Positions 45,072 to 58,500 are shown, counted from the first letter of the stretch. The stretch: DNA of 64,000 bases from Portulaca oleracea (GCA_029582165.1 CM055875.1:28532644-28596643), one strand, 5' to 3'. Notes: a model not told the origin generated them from the letters alone. Translations and numbers: made by a program.

Positions 45072-46795
45072 ATGATAGATCGGCTAAGAAGATGTGACGA
45101 GAAGGAATCCCTGTTGAATCCAACCCTATTAACCAACAAGGGCACGAGAGATCAGAAGATTCGACCATGGTGGATGTCTCTTGTGGAGGAAGGAAGTGCC
45201 ATGGCTGCCAGCCCTAAGGTTACTGAAGAACTGCGAAATACAAGTAAGTCCTCTTATTCCTCGGCCTTGCTTAGTAACAACCTGCATTTGAATTATTCTG
45301 TGAATAATAATGCTATGTGGAATACGAGTGATGAGGATATTATGTCAGATGATGACGACCCCCCGGAAAATGATGATCCATTGTGCCCTGTGATCACTCT
45401 TACTGCAGCGGAAAAACGAGCAATAAGAACTCCTTGGAAAAATGCCTTGATTGTTCGGTTGTTTGATAAAGGTGTAGGCTATGGACACCTTAGAAATATT
45501 ATGCGTTCCAAATGGGCTTTGAGGGGGGACTTCTCGTTGATAGATATTGGAAATGACTATTATGTGGCTCGCTTCTCATGCATGGAGGACTACGAGCACG
45601 TCTTAGTGGGAGGACCATGGATGATAAGAGACAACTACCTAGTCATTCGACGATGGGTCCCAAATTTCTCACTTGAAGGAGACACAATAACTACCCTCGC
45701 AGTGTGGGTCCGGGTCCCTAATTTAAGTGTGGAATATTTCCACAAAGACTTCTTGGTGCAAAAGATAGGTGCAAAAATAGGGAAGGTTGTTAGACTTGAT
45801 GAAACTACTGCGAATGTGGAAAGAGGAAAATTTACTAGACTTTGTGTTGAAGTTATTTTGACAAAACCGCTCCTCTCGAAGTTTCGTGTTAATGGTAAGA
45901 CGTATAGAATCCAGTATGAAGGACTAAAAATGATTTGCTTCCACTGTGGAAAACAAGGACACAAGGAGGACGTGTGCCCCAAAAAGAACCCTCCTCCCCC
46001 TGAGGTGGCACAACCGGAGGCTTCTACTAAGAAACCCCCGGAGGAAACAGAGCTCTATGGAGGATGGATGCGAGTGAAAAAATTTACAAAGAAGAAAAAT
46101 ACTACTCAGGGGAGCCTGCCTAAAGAAAAAGAAAACCAACTCCAAACAGGAAACGAGACTCCGTTGGGCGATGAATCCTTAATTAGGACAAAGAATAAGG
46201 AGAAAAACCAAAAGAGAAAAGGGTAGTTCCACAAAGCAATTCAAGTGTTCCAGCTCGCCTTTCGGGGACCAGATTTGATGTTTTAGAGGAAATGGATGAG
46301 GATGAGCATTAGGATGTCCAAGGATTGGTAGAGAATCAGGGTGCAGACCAAACTTTGGTAGAAGAAGGCCCCCTAGAGGATGAAGGGCTGATAAGTGTTG
46401 CTGTCACTGTTGCGGAAGACGATACTTCCAGGCATCGTAATGAAGTTTTCGACCTGAACGAGGTTGCGCCAGTAGGAAATGGAAAGGAAAATACCCCTAT
46501 GGAGATTGCCCCGGCTGCACAAAGAACCCCACATCCCTCCAAAGAGAAAATCCATAATGGAAAAGGAAAAGAATCGAGTATTTCTGGGACAAGAACTCCG
46601 ATGAAACCAAGAAATGAGGTAGCAGTTGTGTCAAATTTTGGGGTTTCAAATGGTAGCTTTCACCAGAAAGGGCCACAACTCTTGTCTATTCTGGATAGAG
46701 GAGGAAGCAAAGGAGACAAAAGTACTATCCCACCTTCTAGTTCAAGGAAATTGACTCTCGATCCGCAAGAGGAAAAGGAGGAGGAGGAGGATTGA
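45072..46795 (+). pseudogene. LINE copy B ORF1 (DUF4283 and CCHC zinc knuckle)
   Basis: The first in-frame ATG I would use is 45072 (MIDRLRRCDEKESLL). The frame is also open without ATG from 44985. It has an acidic N-terminal region, a DUF4283-like block (ALIVRLFDKGVGYGHLRNIM, DIGNDYYVARFSCMEDYEHV, LVIRRWVPNFSLEGD) and a CCHC knuckle CFHCGKQGHKEDVC near 45940. A basic Lys-rich tail follows. The main frame stops at 46226. The text continues one frame over (VVPQSNSSVPARLSG to 46795), with a stop near 46311, so one frameshift and one stop break the original ~570-codon protein. Its role would be LINE RNA binding. Confidence 0.85.
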
Positions 46796-49686
46796 ATACT
46801 CCAAATAAGAATCCTACTTCAAGCAAGAGTACAACTCTAGGTGGCTCCACCCCAGGTGGGAATGGGCATAAGGCCATGGAATTCTAAACCTGTTATAGGT
46901 TTGCTTCGTATTTCCAATTTTATGAATATGTCAAGCATAAACCAAAGTAATCAAGCCTGGAGAAGGGACAGAGCTCCCGAGCTCAACATTCTTGCTTGGA
47001 ATGTTAGAGGAGCTAGAAGTAAAGATTTTTTACTTACTCTCAAAGAGCATATAAAGCAAAACAGACCGAGTTTGGTAGCACTTATGGAAACTCACATCGG
47101 GGGTGATCGTGCTAATGCAGTCTGTAGGAAAACTGGCTTCGAGAAATGGTTTAGGGTGGAAGCGTGTGGGTTTCAAGGAGGGATTTGGCTGCTTTGGAAT
47201 GAGAACAACCTCTCGATCACGATCCTGGAAGCATCCAATCAATATGTCACCGTCCTAATTAGCCAACCGAGTCAGGCTGACTAGATTTTGACTATAGTGT
47301 ATGCAAGCCCTCAAGAGCAAGGACGTAGGGATTTGTGGGGACAATCTTTTGGGACTATTGTAACCCTCCCATGGCTCCTTATGGGGGATTTCAATGAAAC
47401 TATCTCTCTTGATGAAAGAAACCATGGAGACGATAATATGGCTCGCCGATGCACAAGAATCAGAAATTGGATAAACGCCACTGGTCTTGTTGATGTAGGG
47501 TTTACGGGTCCAAAATATACATGGTACAGAGGAACTAATGTGGCGACAAGGAAATATGCAAGACTGGATAGAGCCTTATGTAATCCTAGCTGGAGAAACG
47601 CCTTTGAAGAGGGTGTTGTGCAACACCTTCCGTTTATTTACTCAGATCATGCGCCAATTCTCCTTACTTCTAAAGGTTTTTCTGGGCAAGCCAGACCAAC
47701 ACCTTTTAAATTCCAGGCAACATGGCTAGAATATAAGGATTTCAAAGCTTTCATCGAGTCGAAATGGAACAGTGATCAACCTTGCTTGACAGCGCTTAAT
47801 TCTTTATCTGAGGAGTTAGTAAATTGGAATAAGGAAGTTTTTGGGAATCTTTTCAAGAGGAAAAATAGAATTTGGGCAAGATTACAGGGCATACAACGTA
47901 AGCTGCAACAAGGGGGTAACCACCATCTAGGAAAGCTGGAAATTTCCCTGAAAGCGCAGCTAAATGAAGTCTTGAATCAACTTGACACTTTCTGGTCTCA
48001 GAAATCCAGACTAGACTCTATAAGAGATGGGGACAGGAATACAAAGTTCTTCCACCTTGGTACCATCATAAAAAGACGACAAAACAAGGTGGAAGCGATC
48101 CAAGATGACTCTAGAGAATGGATCACATACCCGTCTAGTGTGAAAATTCATGTCAAAAACTTTTTTGAAAACTTGTATACCAACGATGGAGCAGGAGGGG
48201 CTTCCCCGATACCGGAAGGCATGTTTCCCACTCTTTCCCAGGAGGATGCAACTGCCTTACAAAGACCCTATTCTAACTTGGAAGTTCGGAAAGCTTTGTT
48301 TTCCATGCATCCAAACAAAGCTCCGGGGCCAGATGGTTTTCATGCCCTCTTCTTTCAAAAGATTTGGAACCAAGTGGGGGAGTCGGTTACCCGACTAGTT
48401 CTTGATGCTCTTGAGAAAGGAGACCTACCGGATCTTCTGAAACACACCCATATCTCCCTTATCCCAAAGGTTTCTCACCCCCAAACAGTAAAGCAGCTCA
48501 GGCCAATTGGCCTTTGCAACGTGGTGTACAAGATCATAACAAAGTGCCTGGTCAATAGGCTAAAGCCTGTCCTTTCTAAGCTAATTGCCCCCACACAATC
48601 AAGTTTTATCCCGGGAAGACAGATAGGGGATAATATTATCGTCATGCAGGAAATCATTCACTCCATGAGAGGAAAAAAACGGTAACACGGGTTGGATGGC
48701 CATCAAGCTTGACCTAGAAAAAGCATATGACAAAGTGAACTGGATTTTTCTCTGAGACATGCTGATTGACATGAGACTCCCAAGAATTATGATCGAGGTG
48801 ATTATGAAATGTGTCAGAACATGCACCATGAGCATTTTATGGAACAGTGAGGTTACTGAAAAATTTAGGCCTACGAGAGGGATACGGCAAGGGGATCCCC
48901 TATCCCCCTATCTCTTCGTGGCGTGTATGGAACGCTTGTCGCAGATTATCGAGCTAGCTGTCAAAGGGGGATCTTGGAGAGCGTTCCCAACCAGTAAGAG
49001 GGGTCCTAAAGTTTCTAGCCTTTTCTTTGCAGATGATGTTATGCTTTTCGCTGAAGCTTCCCGCAACCAAGCGAAAATTGTTAAAGGTTGTTTGAATACC
49101 TTTTGTGATGTGTCAGGGCAAAAGATTAGCTTACAAAAATCTAATTTTTATTTTTCCCCAAATACTCTGGCTAACACTAGAGGTGTGGTGTGCAGTATCC
49201 TAAATATAAGTGAAACCGATGATCTAGGAAGGTATCTCGAGGTCCCGACATTACATAAACGGGTAACTAGAGCGACATATCAGGGAGTCCTCGATCGAAT
49301 TGATTCGAGACTGGAAAGATGGAAGACCCGTTGCCTATCTCTGGCAGGTAGAATTACTTTAATTAATTCATCGATTAATGCGATACCTACATATGTGATG
49401 CAAACGTCAAGAATACCGAGATCCATTTGTGATGATATTGATCGAAAGATTAGGAAATTTCTTTGGGGAGGCCTAAATGGTGAAAAGAAGATCCACTTAG
49501 CAAATTGGGAGTTAGTTACGAAAGACAAGAATAAAGGAGGCCTTGGGCTAGTATCAATGCGTGATCTTAATAGTGCTCATCTTACCAAACTAAGTTGGAG
49601 ATTCCTTACAAAAAAGGATGATTTGTGGGTAAAGATTTTGGTAGGCAAATATTGCAAGAATCGTTCAAATTTGGCAATTAGGGATT

Positions 49687-50784
49687 TGTAGACACCGGAT
49701 TTTGTACCGGTATTAGTTTTAGTTATTTGTAAAAATAAGTTAGCCGAGTAGTTTAGTAGCATGCAAACCCATTTCGTTTCTAGCCCGAAAACAAGCGTAA
49801 TGGCCCATTATTACGGGACAAACCCGTCTGGGTTCGGTGGGCCAGAACATAACTCAGCTCGGATCAAACCGGCTGAGTTTACTGGGCCAGAGCTCAGTTT
49901 AGCTCAGGAACCCGTCTGGGTTCCGCGGCCATAATGCTAACCCTAAACGCACCTCCTACTCCCCCCATTCCACTATAAATTAAACCCTTTTTTCCCTTCC
50001 ATGGACACAACATGGTATGCTAGAGTATTGACACTAGCATATTCTCTCCACCTCTTCTCTCCCTTTGCATGCTGCTTCACTAAAGGTTAGCATAGTTGAT
50101 GTAAAAACCATGTAGCATAATCTATCGAATTCATGTTTTTCAATGTTTTGCATGATTTTAATCATGAATTTGTGAAATTTATATCTAATTCCTCCCTTTA
50201 ACTTTTTTTCTGCTTTGATTTAATTCTAGTAGAGTCTATTCGTTTGAATAGGCGAATTTGACAATTTTAATTGTCGAATTAACACCCGAATCCGTCTTTG
50301 GGTTCGTAGGCCGGAGTTGTTTATCAAAATGGTTTGTTGTTTTTCTCCTAAAATTCAACTGGCGACTCTATTTTCGTACTTTGGTATTTTCCTTTGTATG
50401 GTTTCTATGACCTAATTTGTGTTTAGCGCAAGGAGCAACTCGTCCTGGTTCAATTCATGAACCCAGACGGGTTTTCACCTTCTTTTTTTTTTTCTCTTTG
50501 TTTTTCCCCTTTCTCGTGGGATCTGCAGTCGCGAACCCGTCTCGGTTCCAGCGGTGAACCCAGACGGGTTCCAGGTGTTTTCCCCTTCCTTTTTGTCTTT
50601 TTCCCTTTTTCCTTCCTTAAAAGGTGAATCTTGGGCTCACGTCGTATAAATCGTTTTTTTTAATCTGTCAGCAAAGTTATTCTTGAAAGTTCAACCTTAT
50701 TTAAGGTTAAGCAATCCTAGTCGGCTCCCAATCACTCCTTAAGTAGCGCCGCGAAAAAGGTCATCAAATTTTTCGGGGTCTACA
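49687..50784 (+). repeat. 5' LTR of the PMD-carrying element
   Basis: This 1,098-bp LTR starts TGTAGACACCGG and ends GGTCTACA. A TATA box (TATAAAT) lies at 49974-49980. Five copies of the interrupted palindrome (A)ACCC-NNNN-GGGT(T) type occur, for example GGAACCCGTCTGGGTTCC at 49908-49925. Confidence 0.95.
49974..49980 (+). promoter_or_regulatory. LTR TATA box
   Basis: TATAAAT follows a pyrimidine-rich stretch in the 5' LTR and is repeated in the 3' LTR. It fits the U3 promoter of an LTR element. Confidence 0.6.
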
Positions 50785-50787
50785 GAT

Positions 50788-50805
50788 TGGCGACTCCACT
50801 GGGGA
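50788..50805 (+). promoter_or_regulatory. Primer-binding site
   Basis: TGGCGACTCCACTGGGGA begins three bases after the 5' LTR. It would pair with a tRNA ending TCCCCAGTGGAGTCGCCA, which I believe is a plant tRNA-Arg. The tRNA identity is from memory. Confidence 0.8.
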
Positions 50806-53740
50806 CTTAAACTTAAAAAGAGGGTAAAACTTGAAAGAATTAAATTTTAGTGTTTTTGTAAAGGAGGAATTAATTTATTTCACATTTTTATCATTTTAGG
50901 CATATTGCATACCAGCTACTCTTGGGCCTTTATGGGGGAGCACAAAAGCGTTAGTTTAGGTTTTAAAACTAGGAATCAGTCCGAGCGGAGGTCACTACTG
51001 TGGGATGCACTTACATCGCCAAGCATTTGATCTCTCCTCTCACCCGTGTTACACTCTAAAGGTTTCCTTGAAACCAAAGAGCAACACCCACACATTTTTC
51101 CTTGAATTCCATATAAGGAAAATGCACCGGGGCGAGAACATGTGGTACCTCATTCATCTCCCTAAACCTAGAAAAACCCTGGATCTAAAGCCATGGTTAG
51201 GCTCATCCCGCATCTGTATGCCATGTAAATTAATCCTGTAAAAGTTGAAGTCCAAGTGTCTAGCCCAAACATGAGTGGGACGTCATTCTAGCCCGCGTAG
51301 GATCAAATGAGAGATAGACTGGCTCAAACCCAGACGGGTTTGGTGGCCCAAACCCAGACGGGTTTGGCGTGCCTGGCCTAGTTGGACCCACTGTGGAATC
51401 CTGTCTGTGCCTATTTGAAAGGGAGGAATTACAGTTTAAACCCAGACGGGTTTGGCGTGCCTGGCCTAGTTCCACATCGGGCCAAACTGTTCGATACTGC
51501 AGTCAGCCCAATCCACTTACTATTGATCCTATTCGGCCCTTTATGACGCCCCTTGAGTCAGTATCAGTCCTGTCAGTCATCATGTTAGGTCCATATAGAG
51601 TTAGGACATGCACTCCCATAAAAGTGGGTGAGTCACCCTTATGTCAGCATGTAGGCGTCATGTCCATGTCCTAGGTTCATATAGGTCTATTAAGTCATGC
51701 ATGCATTGGGCGGGTGGCATAAAGGTTCTTTCGAGCACTAATCAGTTTCCATGCAGGCAAGATAGCAGACCATCTCCGAGCCCGCATCCGTGATCCACAA
51801 ACCGGCAGACTTATTCACAATCCCAACTACAGACCGCCTGCCCAATCCAGTGAATCCAGTGAATCCACCATGACCACTAGCGTGCCTAGCCCCCCTCAGA
51901 AAACTGTTGAGACTAATTCCATCCAACGGAGGCCGTAAACCTTTCTTACTTTCAGTTTAACTTGCTTCACTTAGAAAAATCTGGACGAGATCTCAAAAGT
52001 TTTTGAAACCTTTTCCTTCAAACCTTCTGATTTTGAGACAAGTTATGAAAGTTGTATCTGACTGCTTTGACTATCTTAGAAAGTATAAATGTGCGTGCCG
52101 CAAACCTTTGGGCTAAGTTTAGTTGATTGAGCCCCATCCCGTGAGTCCACATTGCCTAAATTTTGAATTGATCACTTTTATCAATTCCATGATCCTCGAG
52201 TGACTCACCCATTAGTTGCATCTCTAGAACTTGTTTTGCATCTTGCTTGAGACTACACATTTGCATTGCGCACGTGACAAAGTGATTAAGGCATTCGATT
52301 TTATTTTGATAAGCTACATAGCTAAATAGCCTTCCTTACATTATATTTACCATTCTTTTTGCCCCGCCTAGCCTTTGTTTATCCTTTTTTCATGATTGAA
52401 CCACGACAATACGAGCCTTGGCCTCGATATCGATATCCCTTTGCCTTGCTTGGTTGGATGAGAGTTTGCCTTTTTTTTGGAAGTTTGGGAGAATCTGAAA
52501 GTCCCATATCTTGAGCGATTGGTATTTGGTTATGTTGTTCATATATTATATCAAAGTCGAAGATTCCATAGATATTCTTCTCCCCGATCACCCACAAAAA
52601 AAAAAGAAGTAAAAAAAAAGTAAAAAAAAAGAAAAAAGAGTTTCAAAAATAAAAGGGTGATTAGGGAGATTCAATTTAAAGTTTAGAAAACTTTGACCCG
52701 GTTGTATTCAGTTGAGATGTTTCAGGGTGAAAGGTGAAATGCCTTGCATTATTAAGCAAGAAGGAGAGTTTAGAGTGTTTCATTGAAAATCAACCCAAGC
52801 ATGGCTCTTAACTCCTCATTCCCAAATTTTACCGCTCCTTACCCTAACCTAAGCCCCGTTGCAACCCGAAAAAGTCTTTTTGATTGTCACTTGTGCATTG
52901 CATACCAGTAGTGGAGAGCGAGGTTCTTACCAAGCTTATGGTAGTTTGTTTCTATTGGTTTGAGTATGAGAAAACACACATACATTTTCAAAATTGAGGG
53001 TTTGAGTGTTTGTTCTTTCCTATGAGAGGTTTGCTCTTTTTAACTGACCTACGTCCATAACTAACCGCGCACATTTGCATTATTCTTAAGACTGTTGGCG
53101 GATTTATGCCTCTGAAGTACTTGTTCTCTCCTTTGGGATTCGAAAACTTCTTCCTATCTCTTTCGAACTAAGTTTTGATTTTGTCCAGATTAATCTTTGT
53201 GCTTGCTTGTTGAGTTGAGTTTACAAAAAAAAAGAAGAAAAACAACTATCTGACCAGACGGGTTTATGGGCCTCCTTTGCCCGCTTCTCGACCCGGTTTA
53301 CGTAGGTGAAGCTCCCATTGGGCTTGAACGTCGGACGGGTTTGGGCGGGTTATTGGGCTATCTCGCAAACCATTTCGCCTCCATCTTGGGTCATAATGCG
53401 GGTCTGAGATGGTTATATGTCTTCGCGGCCCAAACCGTAGTTCGAACTTACTTGTAGCATTTAATTCGTTTTTTTATTTTGGTCTTTTTTTTCTCGGTTG
53501 GGGAAGTGGGCGTAATCCCACCATGTAGATTGCATATCGTATTGCATTATTGTGCATAAGGGTACATGAAAATAAAAGAAGTGCATTACGTAGCATCATT
53601 ATTGCATAAGCGTCACATCAGTAGTTCGCACTAGTACAAAAAAAAACGTTATTTCATCATTGCATTGCATTGTCCTAAGTGCATAATAAAGAGTCATACA
53701 TAGCATTACATAGGTTCGTTGCATAAAGACCCTGCATGTG
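50806..53740 (+). other. Non-coding leader of the PMD-carrying element
   Basis: This stretch sits where gag and pol would start in an autonomous element, but I find no gag, protease or RT motif in any frame. It contains several AACCCAGACGGGTTT copies (51326, 51351, 51437, and weaker ones near 53254 and 53331) and an A-rich block near 52597-52640. Confidence 0.7.
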
Positions 53741-53748
53741 CATCTTTC

Positions 53749-56700
53749 TCAATCCTCACCACGCTTGCGCTTATCACCATGGGCTCCGCTTCCACCAGCT
53801 CCAAAGTAAGTATCCCACTGATAGTAGGAGGAGTCTACCACCTCTGTATCACCACCTGAGCCAGATAAGTGCAACACTTCGGTACTGCCTGCATTAAGCC
53901 AAGAGTGTTCTGGAACCTGCCACTCTTGATTACCTCCAGGCCACCCCTGTGGAGCAGGCCAAGAAGTTCTTACTACGGGCTCTGGGACAGGCCATCCCGA
54001 CCATTCCTGAGTTTGTGTTCCCCATCCAGACGTTCGAGGCAGCTCCAAACCTCCTTGCGAAGGAGTAACGGGTACAACGGGTTGAGACGGAAGCACTGAT
54101 GAGGCGTCATCTGCGAGGGCATGGTTATACCCCACAGATGCACCCGAATCACTGCAAAGTACCACGGTAGGATCGACCGCCGCAAAGGAAGTGCCATAAC
54201 CTAAATCCACGATCGGCTGCGAGACGCAGAACATACCGGGCATTCCATAAGTACCGAGGAAGCGGATGAGGGTTGACGCCTATACCCCGAATGATTAGAT
54301 TCTGAAGGAGTACCTAAATGCGATGAAATGCCTTCTTGCTCGCCGCACACACTCCAATGGGCTAGACTCGAGCTCTCCACCACAAATGGGGTACCACGAG
54401 AACCGCGGCTCCGACGAGAATTCCCATGATCATGAGACCTCACCTGATGCCCGTGCTCACCTAAAGACATGGAGGATATGCTGTTCTCCACAGACCGCTG
54501 AAAGTCGTGGCCAAAACCCGTGTCTCCGTAGTGGGAACTGGTTGAATGACTATCCTCGAGTAAAATACCTTTCCCACGGTCATCGTGAGCCGGCATGCCC
54601 GTGCTCCGCCTACTCCTCTCCCCGTGCCTTCGGAGAGCGGCCTCACCCCCATAAGACCGCCTCGCGTCGGCCATGAAGGAAGAATGTCGAGGAAGGTCCA
54701 TCTGCTCCGACCGGCCACGAGGCACGTGCGCATCTGAATGGCGAGGAGGATCCACAAGACGAGACTGTGCATCATCATCCACGTTTGCGTCCCCAACCAC
54801 AGAACCTGCAAGGTCTTTCTCGCAAGCCCATTTAAGTGTGAAGTAATTTTTGAGGAAGCCTTTTGCTTGTTTCCATCGCCACTGCACAGAATGAGGAAAA
54901 TTGGTCAAAGTTTGAGCAAATTACAACTAAGCAAGGAAAAAAGGGGAATCACCTACCGGCTTTCCCAGGATCTTCTCTAGTTCCGGTTTGATGTCCTCAC
55001 TAGTCGCCCTTGGGTAGCCGCAAACTGTGTCCCCAGAGTTGCTCTGACTCTTCTCGTCATCCTTGCAATAGGGCCCCAACTACAACAAACAAAGAATTGG
55101 TCATATTAGGCGGTAATAGAAGGAACACGAAAAGAGTAAATAGAGGTCTTCTTCCCTACCTTTCTGAAGGCCAGGCGGTCCCGATATTGTTCCCATTCCT
55201 CCCAGAATTGGTCGGGCGATGCCATCGATGCATGGTTAGTATACCAGGAACCTCTCTTAGCTGCTACAAACGCCTCGGCATGCAAGGCTCGCGGATCATT
55301 CATGGTCTCGGGAGGGTCTGATGGTATTATCCACATTTCATGGCCCAGGGTTTGCCTTGTAAGTCTCTCACCGAGACTCCAAACCCAACCGGACGGACTC
55401 TCCATCACCAAGCGCAGGGTACTATCCCTATGCGCCGCATTTCGTGAGGGAATAAAGTCTTGTGGAATCTCGAAACCAACCCAGACATTCCAATTGACAT
55501 CATCCTGCACAAGTAAAGGAAACATAAGCACCAAAGAAATGCAAGAGAGATTACATGAAAAATGTACCTCTTCAAGGTGATCCAAGATGCGGCGCAACTC
55601 ATCTAAGCTCCCAAATGGTTTCTTCTTTCGCTCGAGGTAGTTTTGTGCCACTGCCGTTCTCTGCAGACTTTGGGACGTGTCGGGTAGGGATAGTGAATCC
55701 CTTAATGTACTCATACCCCCATACCTGCAAATATGTCAATACTGAGACTCACGATATAAAAAGAGAGAAATGCATGTAAAAGAGAAGCGTCTCGAAGATT
55801 ACCTCGAGCACCTTCCACATGCTCGGACCGCTCATCTCCCGCGGACTCTCCGGTGCAAAGAATGGGTCCACATCAGTGCCAGGCCGAACACCAATGCGAA
55901 GCCAACGAATAAAGTTAGCATAAGCAGCCTTTGCCCAGTTCCGATGAATGACCTGCTCTAGATCAAGGAGATTCTTCATCCAAGTCAGATAAACATCGTC
56001 TCCTCGATTGGCAAACATCGTGGCAGAGATGAAATATGCCAGGAAAATGAAGCGACGCTGAAACTCATCCATTTGAGTGTAGTCGGCGGTAGTTATGAAA
56101 TCCTCGAATGATCCATAAGAAAGTTTCATCTTTCGACCAAATCGGCCGTTCGAGCACGTGCTCTAATAATTCCATCACGATCCGCATAACAGGTCGGTCG
56201 ACATCTTGGCCTCCCCAGCGTAGCCCGGTAATCATCACGAAGTCGACAGGGGATATGGTCATTTCTCCTACAGGGAGGTGGAAGGTGTTGGTGGAATCCC
56301 AGAATCTCTCTGCAAGCGCACGCCCCATCACCCGTGGTGTACAAGGTTCCCAGGCCTTGACACATTTCCAGAAGAGGTCGAATCCCGACTCTTCTAAAAG
56401 TGCAAGCGCCCAATTATCTTCCGCAAAATGCTCCACCACCTTGATCGGTTTCCGCATATTGCCACCAGTTCTAAGGGAATCCTCCTGAGAATCCACCATA
56501 AAAATTCAAAAAAAAAGGACAAGTCCCTACAGCAAACTATCAAGTAATCCCTAATCTAGCAAAAGCTAAATTGAACTTCCACTAAATTAGGGGGCTAAAA
56601 AAAAATCATTCGACCCACCCAAGGAAAAGAGGGTTGAGCCTCGCTTCTTTCGGCCCACCCAGACGGGTTCACAAGAAGAAAAGGGTTGGGCCTCGCTTTT

Positions 56701-57915
56701 TCGGCCCACCCAAGGAAGAGAGGGCTGGGCCTCGCTTTTTCGGCCCACCCAGACGGGTACACAAGAAGGAAAGGGTTGGGCCTCGCTTTTTCGGCCCACC
56801 CAAGGAAGAGAGGGCTGGGCCTCGCTTTTTTCGGCCCACCCAGACGGGTTCACAAGAAGAAAAGGGTTGGGCCTCGTTTTTTTCGGCCCACCCAAGGAAA
56901 AGAGGGTTGGGCCTCGCTTTTTCGGCCCACCCAGACGGGTTCACAAGAAGAAAAGGGTTGGGCCTCGCTTTTTCGGCCCACCCAAGGAAGAGAGGGCTGG
57001 GCCTCGCTTTTTTCGGCCCACCCAGACGGGTTCACAAGAAGAAAAGGGTTAGGCCTCGCTTTTTCGGCCCACCCAAGGAAAAGAGGGCTGGGCCTCGCTT
57101 TTTTCGGCCCACCCAGACGGGTTCACAAGGAAAAGGGTTGGGCCTCGTTTTTTTTTCGGCCCACCCAAGGAAAAGAGGGTTGGGCCTCGTTTTTTTTTTC
57201 GGCCCACCCAAGGAAAAACGCAGACGGGTTATTGCAAGGAAAAAGGAGTTGGGCCGCATCAGCCGAACTCAGACGGGTTCACGCAAGGAGAGAAGTTGGG
57301 CCGCATCGGCCCAACTCAAACGGGTTCTTCGACGACGGGCCAAGGCGCAGACGGGCTTCGGACTAACCCAGACGGGTTCTTAGCGCCAAAAAGGGACGGG
57401 CCTCTCACGCGTGCATTTCACCCTTCATCTAATTGCAGCCCAACTGAGACGGGTTTTTCTATCCTAAAAAAAAAACGGCCTATCATCCTCGGTTCTCTAA
57501 AGCTCGATTTGAACAATACGGGTAATCGACACAAATTGCTAGCTAAATCAACAAGCTAGAATTAAACATTTCTACTTGCAAATTTATGTTATAATTAAAA
57601 AGCAGAGTCAGGAAGAAGACATTACCCGGACATGTGAATGCTTGTGCCATACGTGATTCCACGGTTCAGGCACCAGTATCGACGGTTCCCAACCCGGCCT
57701 AGGGGTCCATGCTCGCCGGGAGGACATTTCATGTGCCCAGTTTGTTGCATGGGGTTGAACGGGCGGATCTCTAACTTTTCTAACCATTGCTTCCTAACTA
57801 GTGAATGAATGATTTTTTTTTTGAGCAAGAAAAGGAAGTAGAAGAATGAGATGTGTGATTGAGGGTGTGAAGAGGCCCCTTTTATAAGGAGAGTGGATGC
57901 ATGCACACCACACAA
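53749..57915 (-). pseudogene. Antisense gene with plant mobile domain (PMD), six inferred exons, frameshifted
   Basis: On the minus strand I infer exons 57915-57626, 56484-55803, 55724-55568, 55504-55160, 55079-54957 and 54881-53749, all with GT-AG borders. The first start codon is uncertain. Exon 2 has the PMD signature TNTFHLPVGEMTISPVDFVM. It continues as QRRFIFLAYFISATMFANRG and LTWMKNLLDLEQVIHRNWAK. Exon 3 starts VWGYEYIKGF. Exon 4 has NWNVWVGFEIPQDFIP and a Trp-rich end. Exon 6 is a long Ser/Arg/His-rich tail. PMD proteins occur in plant genomes and inside transposons; Arabidopsis members act in gene silencing. One-base frame changes near 56130, 55700 and 54230 suggest a pseudogene, unless they are sequence errors. 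Confidence 0.7.
56630..57240. repeat. 90-91-bp tandem array in intron 1 of the antisense PMD gene
   Basis: CCCAGACGGG recurs at 56658, 56748, 56839, 56930, 57021 and 57112, so the period is 90-91 bp. Each unit has two related halves: GGCCCACCCAGACGGG...GGTTGGGCC and GGCCCACCCAAGG...GGGCTGGGCC. Each half can fold as a hairpin with GGCCCA/TGGGCC arms. It is open in several frames only because the repeat lacks stops. Confidence 0.92.
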
Positions 57916-58500
57916 GTGGCCAACCGGCGGGTCCCAGCAATAGGATCATGGAAGGCATGCATTGGCCGAAAATCTATCCTAAAATCTATCCTAAAATCAC
58001 ATGCATTGGCCGAAAAAAAAAGAGAAAGAAAGGACCCCAGACGGGTTCCTTGCGCCAAAAAAAATACCGGCCCAAATGCGTCGCAGAAAATGGGCCTTGC
58101 ATTTGCAGGCCCAATGCAGGAACCCAGACGGGTTCGCAGGCCATTTCAGAGCCAGAATGCCGGCCCAAGATCATCGCAGCCAAGATGGGCCTTACAATTG
58201 CAGGCCCAATGCGTGAACTCAGACGGGTTTTGCAGAGCCAAAATAGGCCCAAACTCGTCGCCCCAATTCAAGCCCAATGCAATTCGAGCGATAGCTCAGA
58301 CGGGTTTTCTGTCTAAAACAGGCCCAAAGTTCAGGCCCAATGCAATTCGAGCACAACTGACAGGTAAATTCTCTGACTCGCTTTGATTTTCAGATAAACT
58401 GATGCCCTCCCTCTCTGTTTTGCAGAACAATGCACGAGATACGTCGTTCGTCAGGCGGTTACAAAAAGACGAACTCATCTTCGGTGGCCGTCATCGGGCC
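57241..58500. other. Spacer rich in the CAGACGGGTT motif
   Basis: This region holds exon 1 of the antisense gene at its centre. Copies of the interrupted palindrome, some imperfect, lie near 57268, 57317, 57347, 57367, 57447, 58036, 58121, 58214 and 58297. Many are followed by GGCCCAA-type blocks. I see no other gene. Confidence 0.7.

Noticed and set aside
56634..57383. 249-codon plus-strand and ~100-codon minus-strand open frames in the 90-bp array
   Set aside because: The frames are open in several registers only because the repeat unit lacks stops. The translations are pure repeats of the GWAEKxEAQP or RVGPRFFGPP type with no domain.
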